From: Luteipulveratus flavus
GTDB taxonomy: Bacteria > Actinomycetota > Actinomycetes > Actinomycetales > Dermatophilaceae
Reading direction: 5' to 3' (one strand)
Assembly: GCF_029080175.1 (NCBI RefSeq)
Contig: NZ_JARFJC010000017.1
Length of the DNA stretch: 64,000 bases
A program made the translations under genes and the position numbers. Numbering within the stretch: position 1 is the first letter of the stretch; every line of letters starts with the position of its first letter. The notes below the pieces were generated by a model that did not search any database, was not told the DNA's origin, and saw only the letters and a list, made by a program, of their open reading frames with translations. Below are positions 1-7,568 of the stretch, piece by piece.

Positions 1-744
1 CGTCGGATCGGCCTCACCGGGCAGTACGCCGCCGTCGACGAGCTGCTGACCGGACGGCAGAACCTTGAGCTGATCGGCAACCTGCAGCACCTGCGGCGTG
101 CGGACTCCCGTGCGCGGGCGCGCGAGCTGATCGACCAGTTCGGGCTGCAGGACGCCGCCGACCGTCCCGCCTCCGGGTACTCCGGCGGGATGCGCCGCCG
201 GCTCGACCTCGCTGCGAGCCTGGTCGCCCGCCCGTCCGTGCTGTTCATCGACGAGCCCACCACGGGCCTGGACCCCGCCAGCCGGATCCAGCTGTGGGCC
301 ACGGTGCGCACGCTCGTCGACGACGGTGTGACCGTCCTGCTGACGACGCAGTACCTCGAGGAGGCCGACGAGCTCGCCGACACCATCGTGGTCATGCGCG
401 ACGGCCGGGCCGTCGCGGACGGCACGCCCGCCCAGCTCAAGGCCTCCCTGGGCGGCAACCAGCTGGTGGTGACGTTGGTCCGGCCGGAGGACTGTGTGCG
501 GGTGGCCCAGCTGCTGCAGCCGTTCGGCACCCTCGTGCCGGACATCGACGAGCGCCGGTCCGTCGTCACGATCGAGGTGACCGACGCCCTCACGACGCTG
601 GAGGCGGCGTCGCGGGCGCTGCGGGACCGGGCCGTCGAGGTGCGCACCCTGCTGGTGCGGCCGCCGTCGCTGGACGAGGTGTTCCTGCACCTCACCGGGG
701 ACCAGACCGTCGAGCCGGCCGCGGTGACGACCGCGGCCCCGTGA
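1..744 (+). CDS. DrrA-type ABC transporter ATP-binding protein, 5' end outside the window
   Basis: The reading frame is open from the first base, so the start and the Walker A motif lie upstream. About 247 residues remain. They include the ABC signature (SGGMRRRL, near 180-205), Walker B with its catalytic Glu (VLFIDEPTTGLDP) and the H-loop region (LLTTQYLEEAD). The C-terminal extension ending in the SLDEVFLHLTG motif is typical of the DrrA/daunorubicin-resistance family, which drives export of natural products or lipids with a separate DrrB permease. No permease gene follows, so it probably lies upstream. The stop overlaps the GTG of the next gene by 4 bases, indicating one operon. The substrate cannot be inferred. 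Confidence 0.93.
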   Translation, partial: RRIGLTGQYAAVDELLTGRQNLELIGNLQHLRRADSRARARELIDQFGLQDAADRPASGYSGGMRRRLDLAASLVARPSVLFIDEPTTGLDPASRIQLWATVRTLVDDGVTVLLTTQYLEEADELADTIVVMRDGRAVADGTPAQLKASLGGNQLVVTLVRPEDCVRVAQLLQPFGTLVPDIDERRSVVTIEVTDALTTLEAASRALRDRAVEVRTLLVRPPSLDEVFLHLTGDQTVEPAAVTTAAP

Positions 745-1457
745 CGACCGTCCATCTCGCCCGGGCGCGCCTGGGCGACCTGGCCGACCTCGACCCGACG
801 CAGCGGCGGCGCGTCCTGCGGTACGAGCAGGAGGCGGACCGGGCGCGCTGTGCCACCGGCGTCCGGCTGGTGCTGCACGCGCTCCGGCGAGCGACAGGTG
901 ACGAGGCGGCAACGGTGGAGCGGCGCTGCACCGGGTGCGGCGCCGCCGACCACGGCCCGGTCGAGCCCGCGGGCCGGTACGCCGGTCGGTGGTCCCTGTC
1001 GGTCACGCACAGCGGGGACGTCGTCGGTGTCGCCGTCCGCGCGGGCGCCGAGCCGGTCGGCCTCGACCTCGAGGCCGGTGCGGCGCGCTCGCTGGACGCC
1101 GTCGCGCGGCTGGTCTGCACGCCGTACGAGCAAGCCGCGGATGCCGCCGCACCCGACACCGACGATGCCCGGCGGATCAGGTGGGTGCGCAAGGAGGCGG
1201 TGCTCAAGGCGGCGCGGGTGGGACTCACCGTCCCCATGACCCACCTGGAGCTCAGCGCCGCGCACGAGCCTCCCCGGGTGCTCGGCTGGGACTCGGCCTC
1301 GCGCCCGGACGGCCTCGCCGCTGCGGACATCGCGCTGTGCGACCTCGCGCTGCAGGAGCCGGCCGGCGTACGGGGTGCCGTGGCCGTCCTCGGTACGGCC
1401 GACCTGGACGCCCGGTGCGTCCGGGTCGAGGACGCCGAGCTGGTGGCAGGCCCGTGA
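741..1457 (+). CDS. Sfp-type 4'-phosphopantetheinyl transferase
   Basis: Transfers phosphopantetheine from CoA to a carrier-protein serine, activating polyketide, peptide or fatty-acid synthases. The 238-residue protein has the two family signatures: GLDLE (Mg-binding acidic pair, near residue 111) and WVRKEAVLKA (near 150). A Cys pair (CTGCG) lies near residue 60. I chose the GTG at 741 because it overlaps the ABC ATPase stop by 4 bases and gives the full domain; no ATG gives a sensible N-terminus. Its position behind a DrrA-type exporter suggests a role in a specialised-metabolite pathway outside the window, though it could serve the whole cell. It converges on the response regulator with a 10-base gap. 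Confidence 0.9.
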   Translation: MTTVHLARARLGDLADLDPTQRRRVLRYEQEADRARCATGVRLVLHALRRATGDEAATVERRCTGCGAADHGPVEPAGRYAGRWSLSVTHSGDVVGVAVRAGAEPVGLDLEAGAARSLDAVARLVCTPYEQAADAAAPDTDDARRIRWVRKEAVLKAARVGLTVPMTHLELSAAHEPPRVLGWDSASRPDGLAAADIALCDLALQEPAGVRGAVAVLGTADLDARCVRVEDAELVAGP

Positions 1458-1467
1458 ACCCGTGACC

Positions 1468-2112
1468 TCAGGCGCGCAGGTACGTCAGCACGGCGGCCAC
1501 CCGACGCGACGTCGTGGTCGAGGGCGGCAGGTCCAGCTTGGCCAGGATGCTGTTGATGTGCTTGGCGACCGCCTTCTCGGTGACGACGAGCCGTTCGGCG
1601 ATGACGGCGTTGGAGTGACCCTCGGCCATCAGCGCGAGCACCTCGAGCTCCCGGGCGGTGAGCCGGCCGAGCACCCCGGCCTCCCGGTTGCGGTTCATCA
1701 GCGCCTTGACGACCTCCGGGTCCAGGACGGTCCCGCCCTGCTGCACGGCGTGCAGCGCCGTCACGAACTGCACGTCGTCGAAGACGCGGTCCTTCAGCAG
1801 GTACCCGACGCCACCGCGCTCGCCGGCCAGGAGCTCCTCGACGTACAGCTGCTCGACGTACTGCGAGAGCAGCACGACCGGCAGGTCCGGGACGGCCTCG
1901 CGGGCGGCCAGGGCGGCGCGCAGGCCCTCGTCCGTCTGCCGGGGCGGCAGCCGGACGTCCAGCAGCGCCAGGTCGGGACGGTGCTCGACGATCGCCGGAA
2001 CGATCGCGTCGCCGTGGTCGACCGCGGCGACGACCTCGATCCCGTGACTGCTCAGCAGGCGGATCAACCCGTCCCGCAGGAGGAACTGGTCTTCGGCGAG
2101 CACCACGCGCAT
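1468..2112 (-). CDS. NarL/LuxR-family response regulator
   Basis: The 214-residue protein has an N-terminal receiver domain (about 1-120) and a C-terminal LuxR-type helix-turn-helix (about 145-205; LTARELEVLALMAEG, then TEKAVAKHINSILAKL). The phosphoacceptor is Asp52 (LALLDVRLP), the acidic pair is Glu7-Asp8, and the conserved Lys lies in YLLKD. The ATG at 2112 is preceded by AGGAAGG at good spacing. It is divergent from the histidine kinase gene, separated by 165 bases, and is its likely partner. Target genes are not evident. The wider open frame running upstream across the kinase gene is an antisense shadow. Confidence 0.93.
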   Translation of the reverse strand: MRVVLAEDQFLLRDGLIRLLSSHGIEVVAAVDHGDAIVPAIVEHRPDLALLDVRLPPRQTDEGLRAALAAREAVPDLPVVLLSQYVEQLYVEELLAGERGGVGYLLKDRVFDDVQFVTALHAVQQGGTVLDPEVVKALMNRNREAGVLGRLTARELEVLALMAEGHSNAVIAERLVVTEKAVAKHINSILAKLDLPPSTTTSRRVAAVLTYLRA

Positions 2113-2277
2113 GACGGCCTTCCTGGCAGGACGGGGGAGCGCGCGGAAGTGTACGGGCCGCCGGTGCACGTCCGGCGTCCTGCCGACGAAGCAGCCGTGC
2201 ACCGGGGCGGGCGGACCCCGACAAGAGTGGTCCGTGCACCACTGCCCACAGCGACGACAACCAGCAGGATGGATCTC

Positions 2278-3597
2278 ATGACTCAGATCGACGCGAAGCC
2301 GGGCACTGATGTGGCCACGGCACGGCATTCCGGCGTGGTGTCGTCGGGGCTGCGGGCCATCGGCCGCGGCATCGCGCTCACGGGGCTGGCCCTGTGGGAG
2401 GCGCTGCTGCTGCTGTGGGTGTGCCTGTGTGCGTGCCTGGTGTTCCTCGGGATCGGCGTGATCCTCCTGCCGCCCGCGCTGGACGCCGTACGGTCCCAGG
2501 CCCGGCGGCAGCGCTCCCTCGCGTGGTCCTGGTCCGGGGTGCGCGTGACCGAGAACTACCTGCCCGACCCGACCGCCGAGGGCGGCCTGTCGGCGAATCT
2601 GAAGCGGTTGCAGACACGTTCGGGCGATCCGTCGTTCTGGAAGGACCTGCTGTGGGACCTGGTCAACCCCTTCGTCGGCGTGGTCATCGCCTTCGTCCCG
2701 GCCGCCCTGGTCGTCAACGGGTTGTTCGGTGTCGCGATGCCCGTGCTGTGGGGTCCGTGGGTCTCCGGGTGGGAGAACAGCTGGTACGGCTTCGTGCCCG
2801 TCGACAGCTTCGGCATGACGTTCCTCGCCGCGGCGCTCGGCCTCGTCTCGCTGGTGCTCGGCGTGGTCCTCGCGCCGTTCTTCATCCGGTGGCACGGACG
2901 GTGGGTCGCGACGGTCCTGTCGACCCAGACCCGCGAGCAGATGCAGGCGCGGATGGAGCACCTCTCGCGCTCCCGCTCGGACGCCGTCGCGCACGAGGCC
3001 CAAGAGATCCGGCGCATCGAGCGCGACCTGCACGACGGTGCCCAGGCCCGGCTGGTCGCCATGGGCATGACGCTGAGCGCGGCCGAGCGGCTGATCGACG
3101 AGAACCCCGCCGCCGCCCGCACCATGGTCCAGGAGGCCAAGGAGACCTCGAGCGCGGCGCTGCAGGAGCTGCGCGAGCTGGTACGCGGCATCCATCCGCC
3201 GGTGCTCGCCGACCGCGGTCTGGTCGACGCGATCCGGGCCCGGGCGCTCGAGACCCCGCTGAACGTCCAGGTGCGGTCGGACCTGCAGGGCCGTCCCCTG
3301 CCGCCGCTGGAGTCCGCGGTCTACTTCGCCGTCTCCGAGCTGCTGACCAACGCCGCCAAGCACTCCGGCGCCGACCAGATCGTCGTGACGATCGCCAAGG
3401 ACGGAGGCACCCTGCGGGTGACCGTCGAGGACAACGGCCGTGGTGGCGTACGCATCGGGGAGGGCACCGGACTGCGCGGGGTCGAGCGTCGGCTGGCGGC
3501 CTTCGACGGTGACCTGCTGGTGCACAGCCCGCAGGGGGGTCCCACCACCATGACGGTGGTCGTGCCCTGCACCCTCGCGCCGCGCGACGCGTCCTGA
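2278..3597 (+). CDS. Membrane sensor histidine kinase (HisKA_3 type)
   Basis: The 439-residue kinase starts with a membrane sensor region containing about four hydrophobic segments (roughly 38-62, 125-145, 175-205). A dimerisation/phosphoacceptor helix follows, with His252 in RDLHDGAQARL, then an HATPase domain with the N box ELLTNAAKHS (near 355) and G boxes (DNGRGG, GTGLRGVERR). This arrangement is typical of NarL-partner kinases in actinomycetes. An ATG lies at 2269 and another at 2278. I prefer 2278 because AGGA (2266-2269) is then 8 bases upstream. It is paired with the divergent response regulator. The signal sensed is unknown. Confidence 0.92.
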   Translation: MTQIDAKPGTDVATARHSGVVSSGLRAIGRGIALTGLALWEALLLLWVCLCACLVFLGIGVILLPPALDAVRSQARRQRSLAWSWSGVRVTENYLPDPTAEGGLSANLKRLQTRSGDPSFWKDLLWDLVNPFVGVVIAFVPAALVVNGLFGVAMPVLWGPWVSGWENSWYGFVPVDSFGMTFLAAALGLVSLVLGVVLAPFFIRWHGRWVATVLSTQTREQMQARMEHLSRSRSDAVAHEAQEIRRIERDLHDGAQARLVAMGMTLSAAERLIDENPAAARTMVQEAKETSSAALQELRELVRGIHPPVLADRGLVDAIRARALETPLNVQVRSDLQGRPLPPLESAVYFAVSELLTNAAKHSGADQIVVTIAKDGGTLRVTVEDNGRGGVRIGEGTGLRGVERRLAAFDGDLLVHSPQGGPTTMTVVVPCTLAPRDAS

Positions 3598-3790
3598 TGT
3601 CACCCGACGTTCTCTCACGGACGAGGAGGGGGACGGGCGGTGGCCGGCGGCTTTCGGAAAGATGCCGCCGGGAATGCGCGGGTAACGACAGTCCGGCCGA
3701 GAAATGAACTACTCGCGCGTACTCGTACGGCATTAAATTACTGAGCGGTCGCGTCGTCAGGAAACCTATATTTGTGGCCTGCTCCTCGAT

Positions 3791-3820
3791 TTGCACTTGC
3801 TTCGTCCGCGTCGATACTCT
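3791..3820 (+). promoter_or_regulatory. Candidate promoter of the SARP gene
   Basis: TTGCAC at 3791-3796 and TACTCT at 3815-3820 are separated by 18 bases, close to the housekeeping-sigma pattern. The predicted transcript would start near 3827 and carry a leader of about 100 bases. This is assigned by eye only. Confidence 0.45.
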
Positions 3821-3873
3821 CGGCCGGTAAATCCGGGGGCGGGGGCATCGCTCGGTGGCGGGTGCGACCTGTC

Positions 3874-3917
3874 CAGACAGATGACTCCTTGCTTGAGGGC
3901 AAGAGCAGCTCTGTCTG
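3874..3917 (+). promoter_or_regulatory. Nested inverted repeat in the SARP leader
   Basis: The outer arms CAGACAGA (3874-3881) and TCTGTCTG (3910-3917) pair perfectly over 8 bp. Inside them CTTGC (3888-3892) and GCAAG (3899-3903) pair around a 6-base loop. The hairpin ends 12 bases before the GTG start. It could be an RNA element affecting translation or a dyad operator. I recognise no known family. Confidence 0.45.
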
Positions 3918-3929
3918 AAATGGGGCATC

Positions 3930-4703
3930 GTGTATATCAGTCTCCTCGGTCCGCTCACTATTCAGCACGGTGACCAAGAGAAGGGCATCAGCTCCAAGCA
4001 GGCTCGAACTCTCCTGGCCGTTCTCGCCCTTTCCTCGGGAAATGTCGTCTCGTCGCAGCGGCTGGTATCGGAGTTCTGGGAGGACGAGGACGTCCGGAAC
4101 TCCCGCAACGCGTTGCAGGCGGTCGTGAGCCGGCTGCGCCGGGTGCTGCGGGACCTCAGCTCCGACGGCACGACGTTGGAGACGGTCGGGGAGGGGTACC
4201 GCCTCAACATCAAGCGTTTCCAGGTCGACGCCTTCGAGTTCGCCGCGCGGATGCAGCGAGCCCAGGGTGTCCGTCAGGAGTCGCCGGCCGAGTCGCTCGA
4301 GCTCACCGAGGCCGCGCTGGCCCTGTGGCGGGGCCACGCTCTCGAGGGTCTGGGCGACCTCCCGTGCCTGCGGGCGGAGCAGGCGCGCCTCACCGAGTCC
4401 CGGCTGGCCGCGCTCGAGCTGGTCGCCGAGCTGCGCCTGGAGACGGGCGACGTCCGGATGGCCCTCGGCGACCTGCGCCACCTGGCCGAGGTGCACGGCA
4501 ACCGCGAACGGCTCTGTGAGCTGCTGATGCTCGCGCTCTACCGCGACGGCCGCCAGATGGAGGCACTGGATGTGTTCCGCCGCACCAGCTCGCGGCTGCG
4601 CAGCGAGATCGGCGTGGACCCCAGTCGCGGCCTGCGCCGCGTCCACCACCTCATCCTCACCCAGGACCCCGCGCTGGAGGCTGGTCCTCTCCTGCGGGTG
4701 TGA
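3930..4703 (+). CDS. SARP-family transcriptional activator (OmpR-type DNA-binding domain plus BTAD)
   Basis: The 257-residue protein has the classic small-SARP plan. An OmpR-like winged helix occupies about 1-95 (SSKQARTLLAVLAL; NALQAVVSRLRRVL; VGEGYRLNI), followed by a bacterial transcriptional activation domain (about 97-245, FEFAARMQRA to RLRSEIGVDPS). SARPs of this size (ActII-ORF4, DnrI) switch on antibiotic gene clusters by binding direct repeats near the -35 region. GTG at 3930 begins with the family-typical YISLLGPL; the ribosome-binding site is weak (GGGG). The first third is lower in G+C than its neighbours, hinting at separate ancestry. Its 3' end overlaps the convergent nagA by 47 bases. 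With the DrrA-type ATPase and phosphopantetheinyl transferase it suggests the border of a biosynthetic cluster to the left. Confidence 0.93.
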   Translation: MYISLLGPLTIQHGDQEKGISSKQARTLLAVLALSSGNVVSSQRLVSEFWEDEDVRNSRNALQAVVSRLRRVLRDLSSDGTTLETVGEGYRLNIKRFQVDAFEFAARMQRAQGVRQESPAESLELTEAALALWRGHALEGLGDLPCLRAEQARLTESRLAALELVAELRLETGDVRMALGDLRHLAEVHGNRERLCELLMLALYRDGRQMEALDVFRRTSSRLRSEIGVDPSRGLRRVHHLILTQDPALEAGPLLRV

Positions 4704-5799
4704 CGCGCAGGTCCTCGCCCAGGTGCAGCAGGTCCGCGGCGTACCCGGGCGCGATCACGCCGCGGTCCCTCAGGCCGGTCGCCGCGGCAGGGTGGGCGGA
4801 CGCGGCCGCCACCGCGAGCGGGACCGGAACCCGCGCCTCGACGGCCCGGCGGACGGCGTCGTCCATCGTGAGGGTGCTGCCGGCGAGCGAGCCGCTGTCG
4901 GTGAGCCGGGCGGCGCCGCCGGCGACGCTGACGGCGAGTCCCCCCAGCACGTGATCGCCGTCCGGAAGCCCGGCGGCGGCGATCGCGTCGGTGACGAGCA
5001 CCGCGCGGTCGGGGCGGGCCGCGAGGACCGTCCGCAAGGTCGCCGGGTGCAGGTGGACGCCGTCGTTGATCAGCTCGACCCAGGCGCCGGCGTCCAGGCT
5101 CGCCCCGACGGGGCCGGGCTCGCGGTGGTGCAACGGGCGCATCCCGTTGAACAGGTGGGTGGCGACGCTCGCGCCGGCGTCGAACGCCGCGGTGCACTGC
5201 TCGTACGTGCCGTCGGTGTGACCCACCGCGACCACGACCCCGGCCGCGAGCGCGGCGTCCAGCAGGGCCGCGGACCCGGTCAGCTCCGGGGCGAGCGTGA
5301 TCATCCGGAGGGTGCCCCGAGCCGCCTCGACCAGGCGCGCGAACGCGTCGACGTCGGGCTCGGCGAGGTGAGCGGGGTTCTGCGCTCCGCACCGCGCCGC
5401 CGACAGGAACGGGCCTTCGAGGTGCGACCCGCGCACGATCGTGTCGCCCGCCTCGACGACGTCCGCGACGGCGTCCAGCTGGTCGCACAGCGCGTCGACG
5501 GGCGCGGTGACCAGCGACGCCAGCAGCGAGCCCGTCCCGTGCTCCGCGTGGAAGGTCGCGGCCGTACGGATCGATGCGGCGTCGGCGCTGGTGAAGTCAC
5601 CTCCGCCACCGCCGTGGCAGTGGATGTCGACGTACGCCGGGACCAGCCAGCCGTCCTCGATGCTGACGTCCGGGTGGCCCGGGGGAGCGCCGTGGCCGAC
5701 GTCGGTGATCCGGCCGTCCTCGACGCGGATCCACCCCTCGTCCGGCGTACCGAGGTCGGAACCGGTGATCAGCCGCCGCGCGTGCAGGAGTCGGGACAC
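4657..5799 (-). CDS. nagA: N-acetylglucosamine-6-phosphate deacetylase
   Basis: Removes acetate from GlcNAc-6-P in amino-sugar use and cell-wall recycling (cytoplasm). The 380-residue amidohydrolase-fold protein has the HxH metal motif (VDIHCHGGGGGDF, His60/His62), the HLEGPF motif with its metal-binding Glu, a VAVGHTDGTYEQ His, THLFNGM, and the catalytic Asp in VLVTDAIAAAG. A GTG at 5817 is possible. I prefer GTG at 5799 because GAGAGGA lies about 8 bases upstream and the protein then begins directly with the domain. Only 38 bases separate this start from divergent menD. No nagB or nagE partner lies nearby. Confidence 0.93.
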   Translation of the reverse strand: MSRLLHARRLITGSDLGTPDEGWIRVEDGRITDVGHGAPPGHPDVSIEDGWLVPAYVDIHCHGGGGGDFTSADAASIRTAATFHAEHGTGSLLASLVTAPVDALCDQLDAVADVVEAGDTIVRGSHLEGPFLSAARCGAQNPAHLAEPDVDAFARLVEAARGTLRMITLAPELTGSAALLDAALAAGVVVAVGHTDGTYEQCTAAFDAGASVATHLFNGMRPLHHREPGPVGASLDAGAWVELINDGVHLHPATLRTVLAARPDRAVLVTDAIAAAGLPDGDHVLGGLAVSVAGGAARLTDSGSLAGSTLTMDDAVRRAVEARVPVPLAVAAASAHPAAATGLRDRGVIAPGYAADLLHLGEDLRVTPAGEDQPPARGPG

Positions 5800-5837
5800 G
5801 CGCCGATCCTCTCGCACCCGTGGGGCAGGATGCTCGG

Positions 5838-7568
5838 GTGAACCCTTCGCTCGCGCTGGCCACCGTGATCGTCGACGAGCTGATCCGGCACGGTGTCACC
5901 GACGTCGTGCTCTGCCCAGGGTCACGCTCGGCGCCGTTCGCGTACGCGGTGCACGACGCCGACCGGGCGGGCCGCATCCGGCTGCACGTCCGGGTCGACG
6001 AGCGCTCAGCAGCGTTCACCGCGCTCGGGCTGGCGAAGGTCACCCGCGTGCCGGTGCCGGTCATCACCACGAGCGGGACGGCGGTCGTCAACCTCTTCCC
6101 GGCCGTCCTGGAGGCCAGCCAGGCCAGCGTCCCCATGGTCGTGATCACCGCCGACCGCCCCGCCGAGCTACGCGGGACCGGGGCGAACCAGACCACCGAC
6201 CAGGTCAAGATCTTCGGACGCGCGACCCGCTGGTTCCACGAGACGGCCAGCCCCGAGCGGCGCGAGGGCCAGAACGGCACCTGGCGCAGCGTGGTCGGCC
6301 GGGCCATCGCCGAGAGCCGCGGCCTGCCGAGCGGCGACCCCGGGCCGGTGCACCTCAACATCCCGTTGCGCGAGCCGCTCGTCCCGACCGACGAGGCGCA
6401 GGAGTGGCCCGAGTCGCTGGCCGGTCGCGAGCAGGAGCAGCCGTGGCTCGCGCTGCGGGCGCCGCACAGCCACCCGCCGGCCGTCACCGGCCCCGGGATC
6501 GCGCCCGTCCCGCGCACGCTCGTCCTGCTCGGCGACCTCCCCGACCCCGCCCAGGGCGGGGAGCTGGCCGACCTCGCGGCCGCGGCGGGCTGGCCGATCG
6601 TGGCCGAGCCGTTCGGCCGGTACCACCGCGGCCGGGTCAGCCCGCACGGCCCGCTGCTGCTCAGCGCGACGGACTGGCTCGAGCGCAACCTGCCCGAGCG
6701 CGTCCTCGTCGGCGGCCGGGTCACCCTCTCCCGCGACGTGGCGCGCCTGCTGCGCCACCCCGAGGTGACGGTCGAGGCGGTCACGCCCCTCACCACCTGG
6801 GCGGACGCCTCCCACGTCGTCCGGCGCGTCCACGACTGGGCCGACATCGAGCGCAGCCACTCCGCGGTCGCCGCCTGCGTCGACCGGGCCTGGGGTGCGG
6901 CGTGGCGCAAGGCGGGCAGCCTGATCGGCACCCGGGCCGACGAGGTGGTGGACGCCTCGTGGCCGTCCGGGCCCGCGGTGGCGGCGACCGTCGCCCACCA
7001 CGTGCCGGCCGGCGGGGCGCTCTACGTCGGATCGTCCAACTCCGCGCGCGACCTGGACCTGGGCCGCGACCCGCAGCGCGTCGCGCGCGACGTCGTCTCG
7101 GTGTCCAACCGAGGGCTGGCCGGCATCGACGGCGTCGTCAGCTCGGCCGTGGGCATGGCCCTGTCGCGGCCGGGCCACGCGAACGTCGCCCTGATGGGTG
7201 ACCTGACGTTCCTGCACGACTCGAACGGGCTGCTCATCGGTCCGCACGAGCCCGTGCCCGATCTGACCGTCGTGGTCGTCAACGACGACGGCGGCGGCAT
7301 CTTCGGAACCCTCGAGCCGGGTCACCCCGACCTGGCGGATGCGTTCGAGCGGGTGTTCGCGACCCCGACCGGGACCCGGATCGCCGAGCTGTGCGCCGCT
7401 CACGGTGTGGAGCACGAGCTGGTCACCGACCGCGAGCGCCTGGTCGAGCGGATCGCCAGTCCTGGCAACGGGATTCAGGTGGTCGAGGTCCCTGTCGCCC
7501 GGGACGGCCAGCGCGACCTGCGGGCGCAGCTGCGCGCGGTCGCGGCCGACGCGCTCGCGGAGAGCTAG
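5838..7568 (+). CDS. menD: 2-succinyl-5-enolpyruvyl-6-hydroxy-3-cyclohexene-1-carboxylate synthase
   Basis: A ThDP-dependent enzyme that joins isochorismate and 2-oxoglutarate (with loss of CO2 and pyruvate formed later) in menaquinone synthesis. The 576-residue length fits MenD. Visible motifs are VVLCPGSRSAPFAY at the N-terminus, the conserved Glu in VRVDERSAAF, ITADRPAELRGTGANQT in the middle, and the ThDP pocket at the C-terminus (GDLTFLHDSNGL, NDDGGGIFGTLE). GTG at 5838 has AGGA 7 bases upstream and is preferred over an in-frame GTG at 5820. Its substrate is made by the isochorismate synthase two genes away. The stop overlaps the convergent acetyltransferase gene by 4 bases. Confidence 0.96.
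   Translation: MNPSLALATVIVDELIRHGVTDVVLCPGSRSAPFAYAVHDADRAGRIRLHVRVDERSAAFTALGLAKVTRVPVPVITTSGTAVVNLFPAVLEASQASVPMVVITADRPAELRGTGANQTTDQVKIFGRATRWFHETASPERREGQNGTWRSVVGRAIAESRGLPSGDPGPVHLNIPLREPLVPTDEAQEWPESLAGREQEQPWLALRAPHSHPPAVTGPGIAPVPRTLVLLGDLPDPAQGGELADLAAAAGWPIVAEPFGRYHRGRVSPHGPLLLSATDWLERNLPERVLVGGRVTLSRDVARLLRHPEVTVEAVTPLTTWADASHVVRRVHDWADIERSHSAVAACVDRAWGAAWRKAGSLIGTRADEVVDASWPSGPAVAATVAHHVPAGGALYVGSSNSARDLDLGRDPQRVARDVVSVSNRGLAGIDGVVSSAVGMALSRPGHANVALMGDLTFLHDSNGLLIGPHEPVPDLTVVVVNDDGGGIFGTLEPGHPDLADAFERVFATPTGTRIAELCAAHGVEHELVTDRERLVERIASPGNGIQVVEVPVARDGQRDLRAQLRAVAADALAES

Larger units (their letters stand above)
3598..3929. other. 332-base intergenic region, lower in G+C, upstream of the SARP gene
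   Basis: No gene is visible here. Roughly 3660-3790 is clearly richer in A+T than the rest of the window (for example CATTAAATTACTGAG and CCTATATTTGTGG). It holds the presumed promoter and structured leader of the SARP gene, annotated separately. The compositional dip continues into the first 100 bases of the SARP coding region. Confidence 0.6.
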
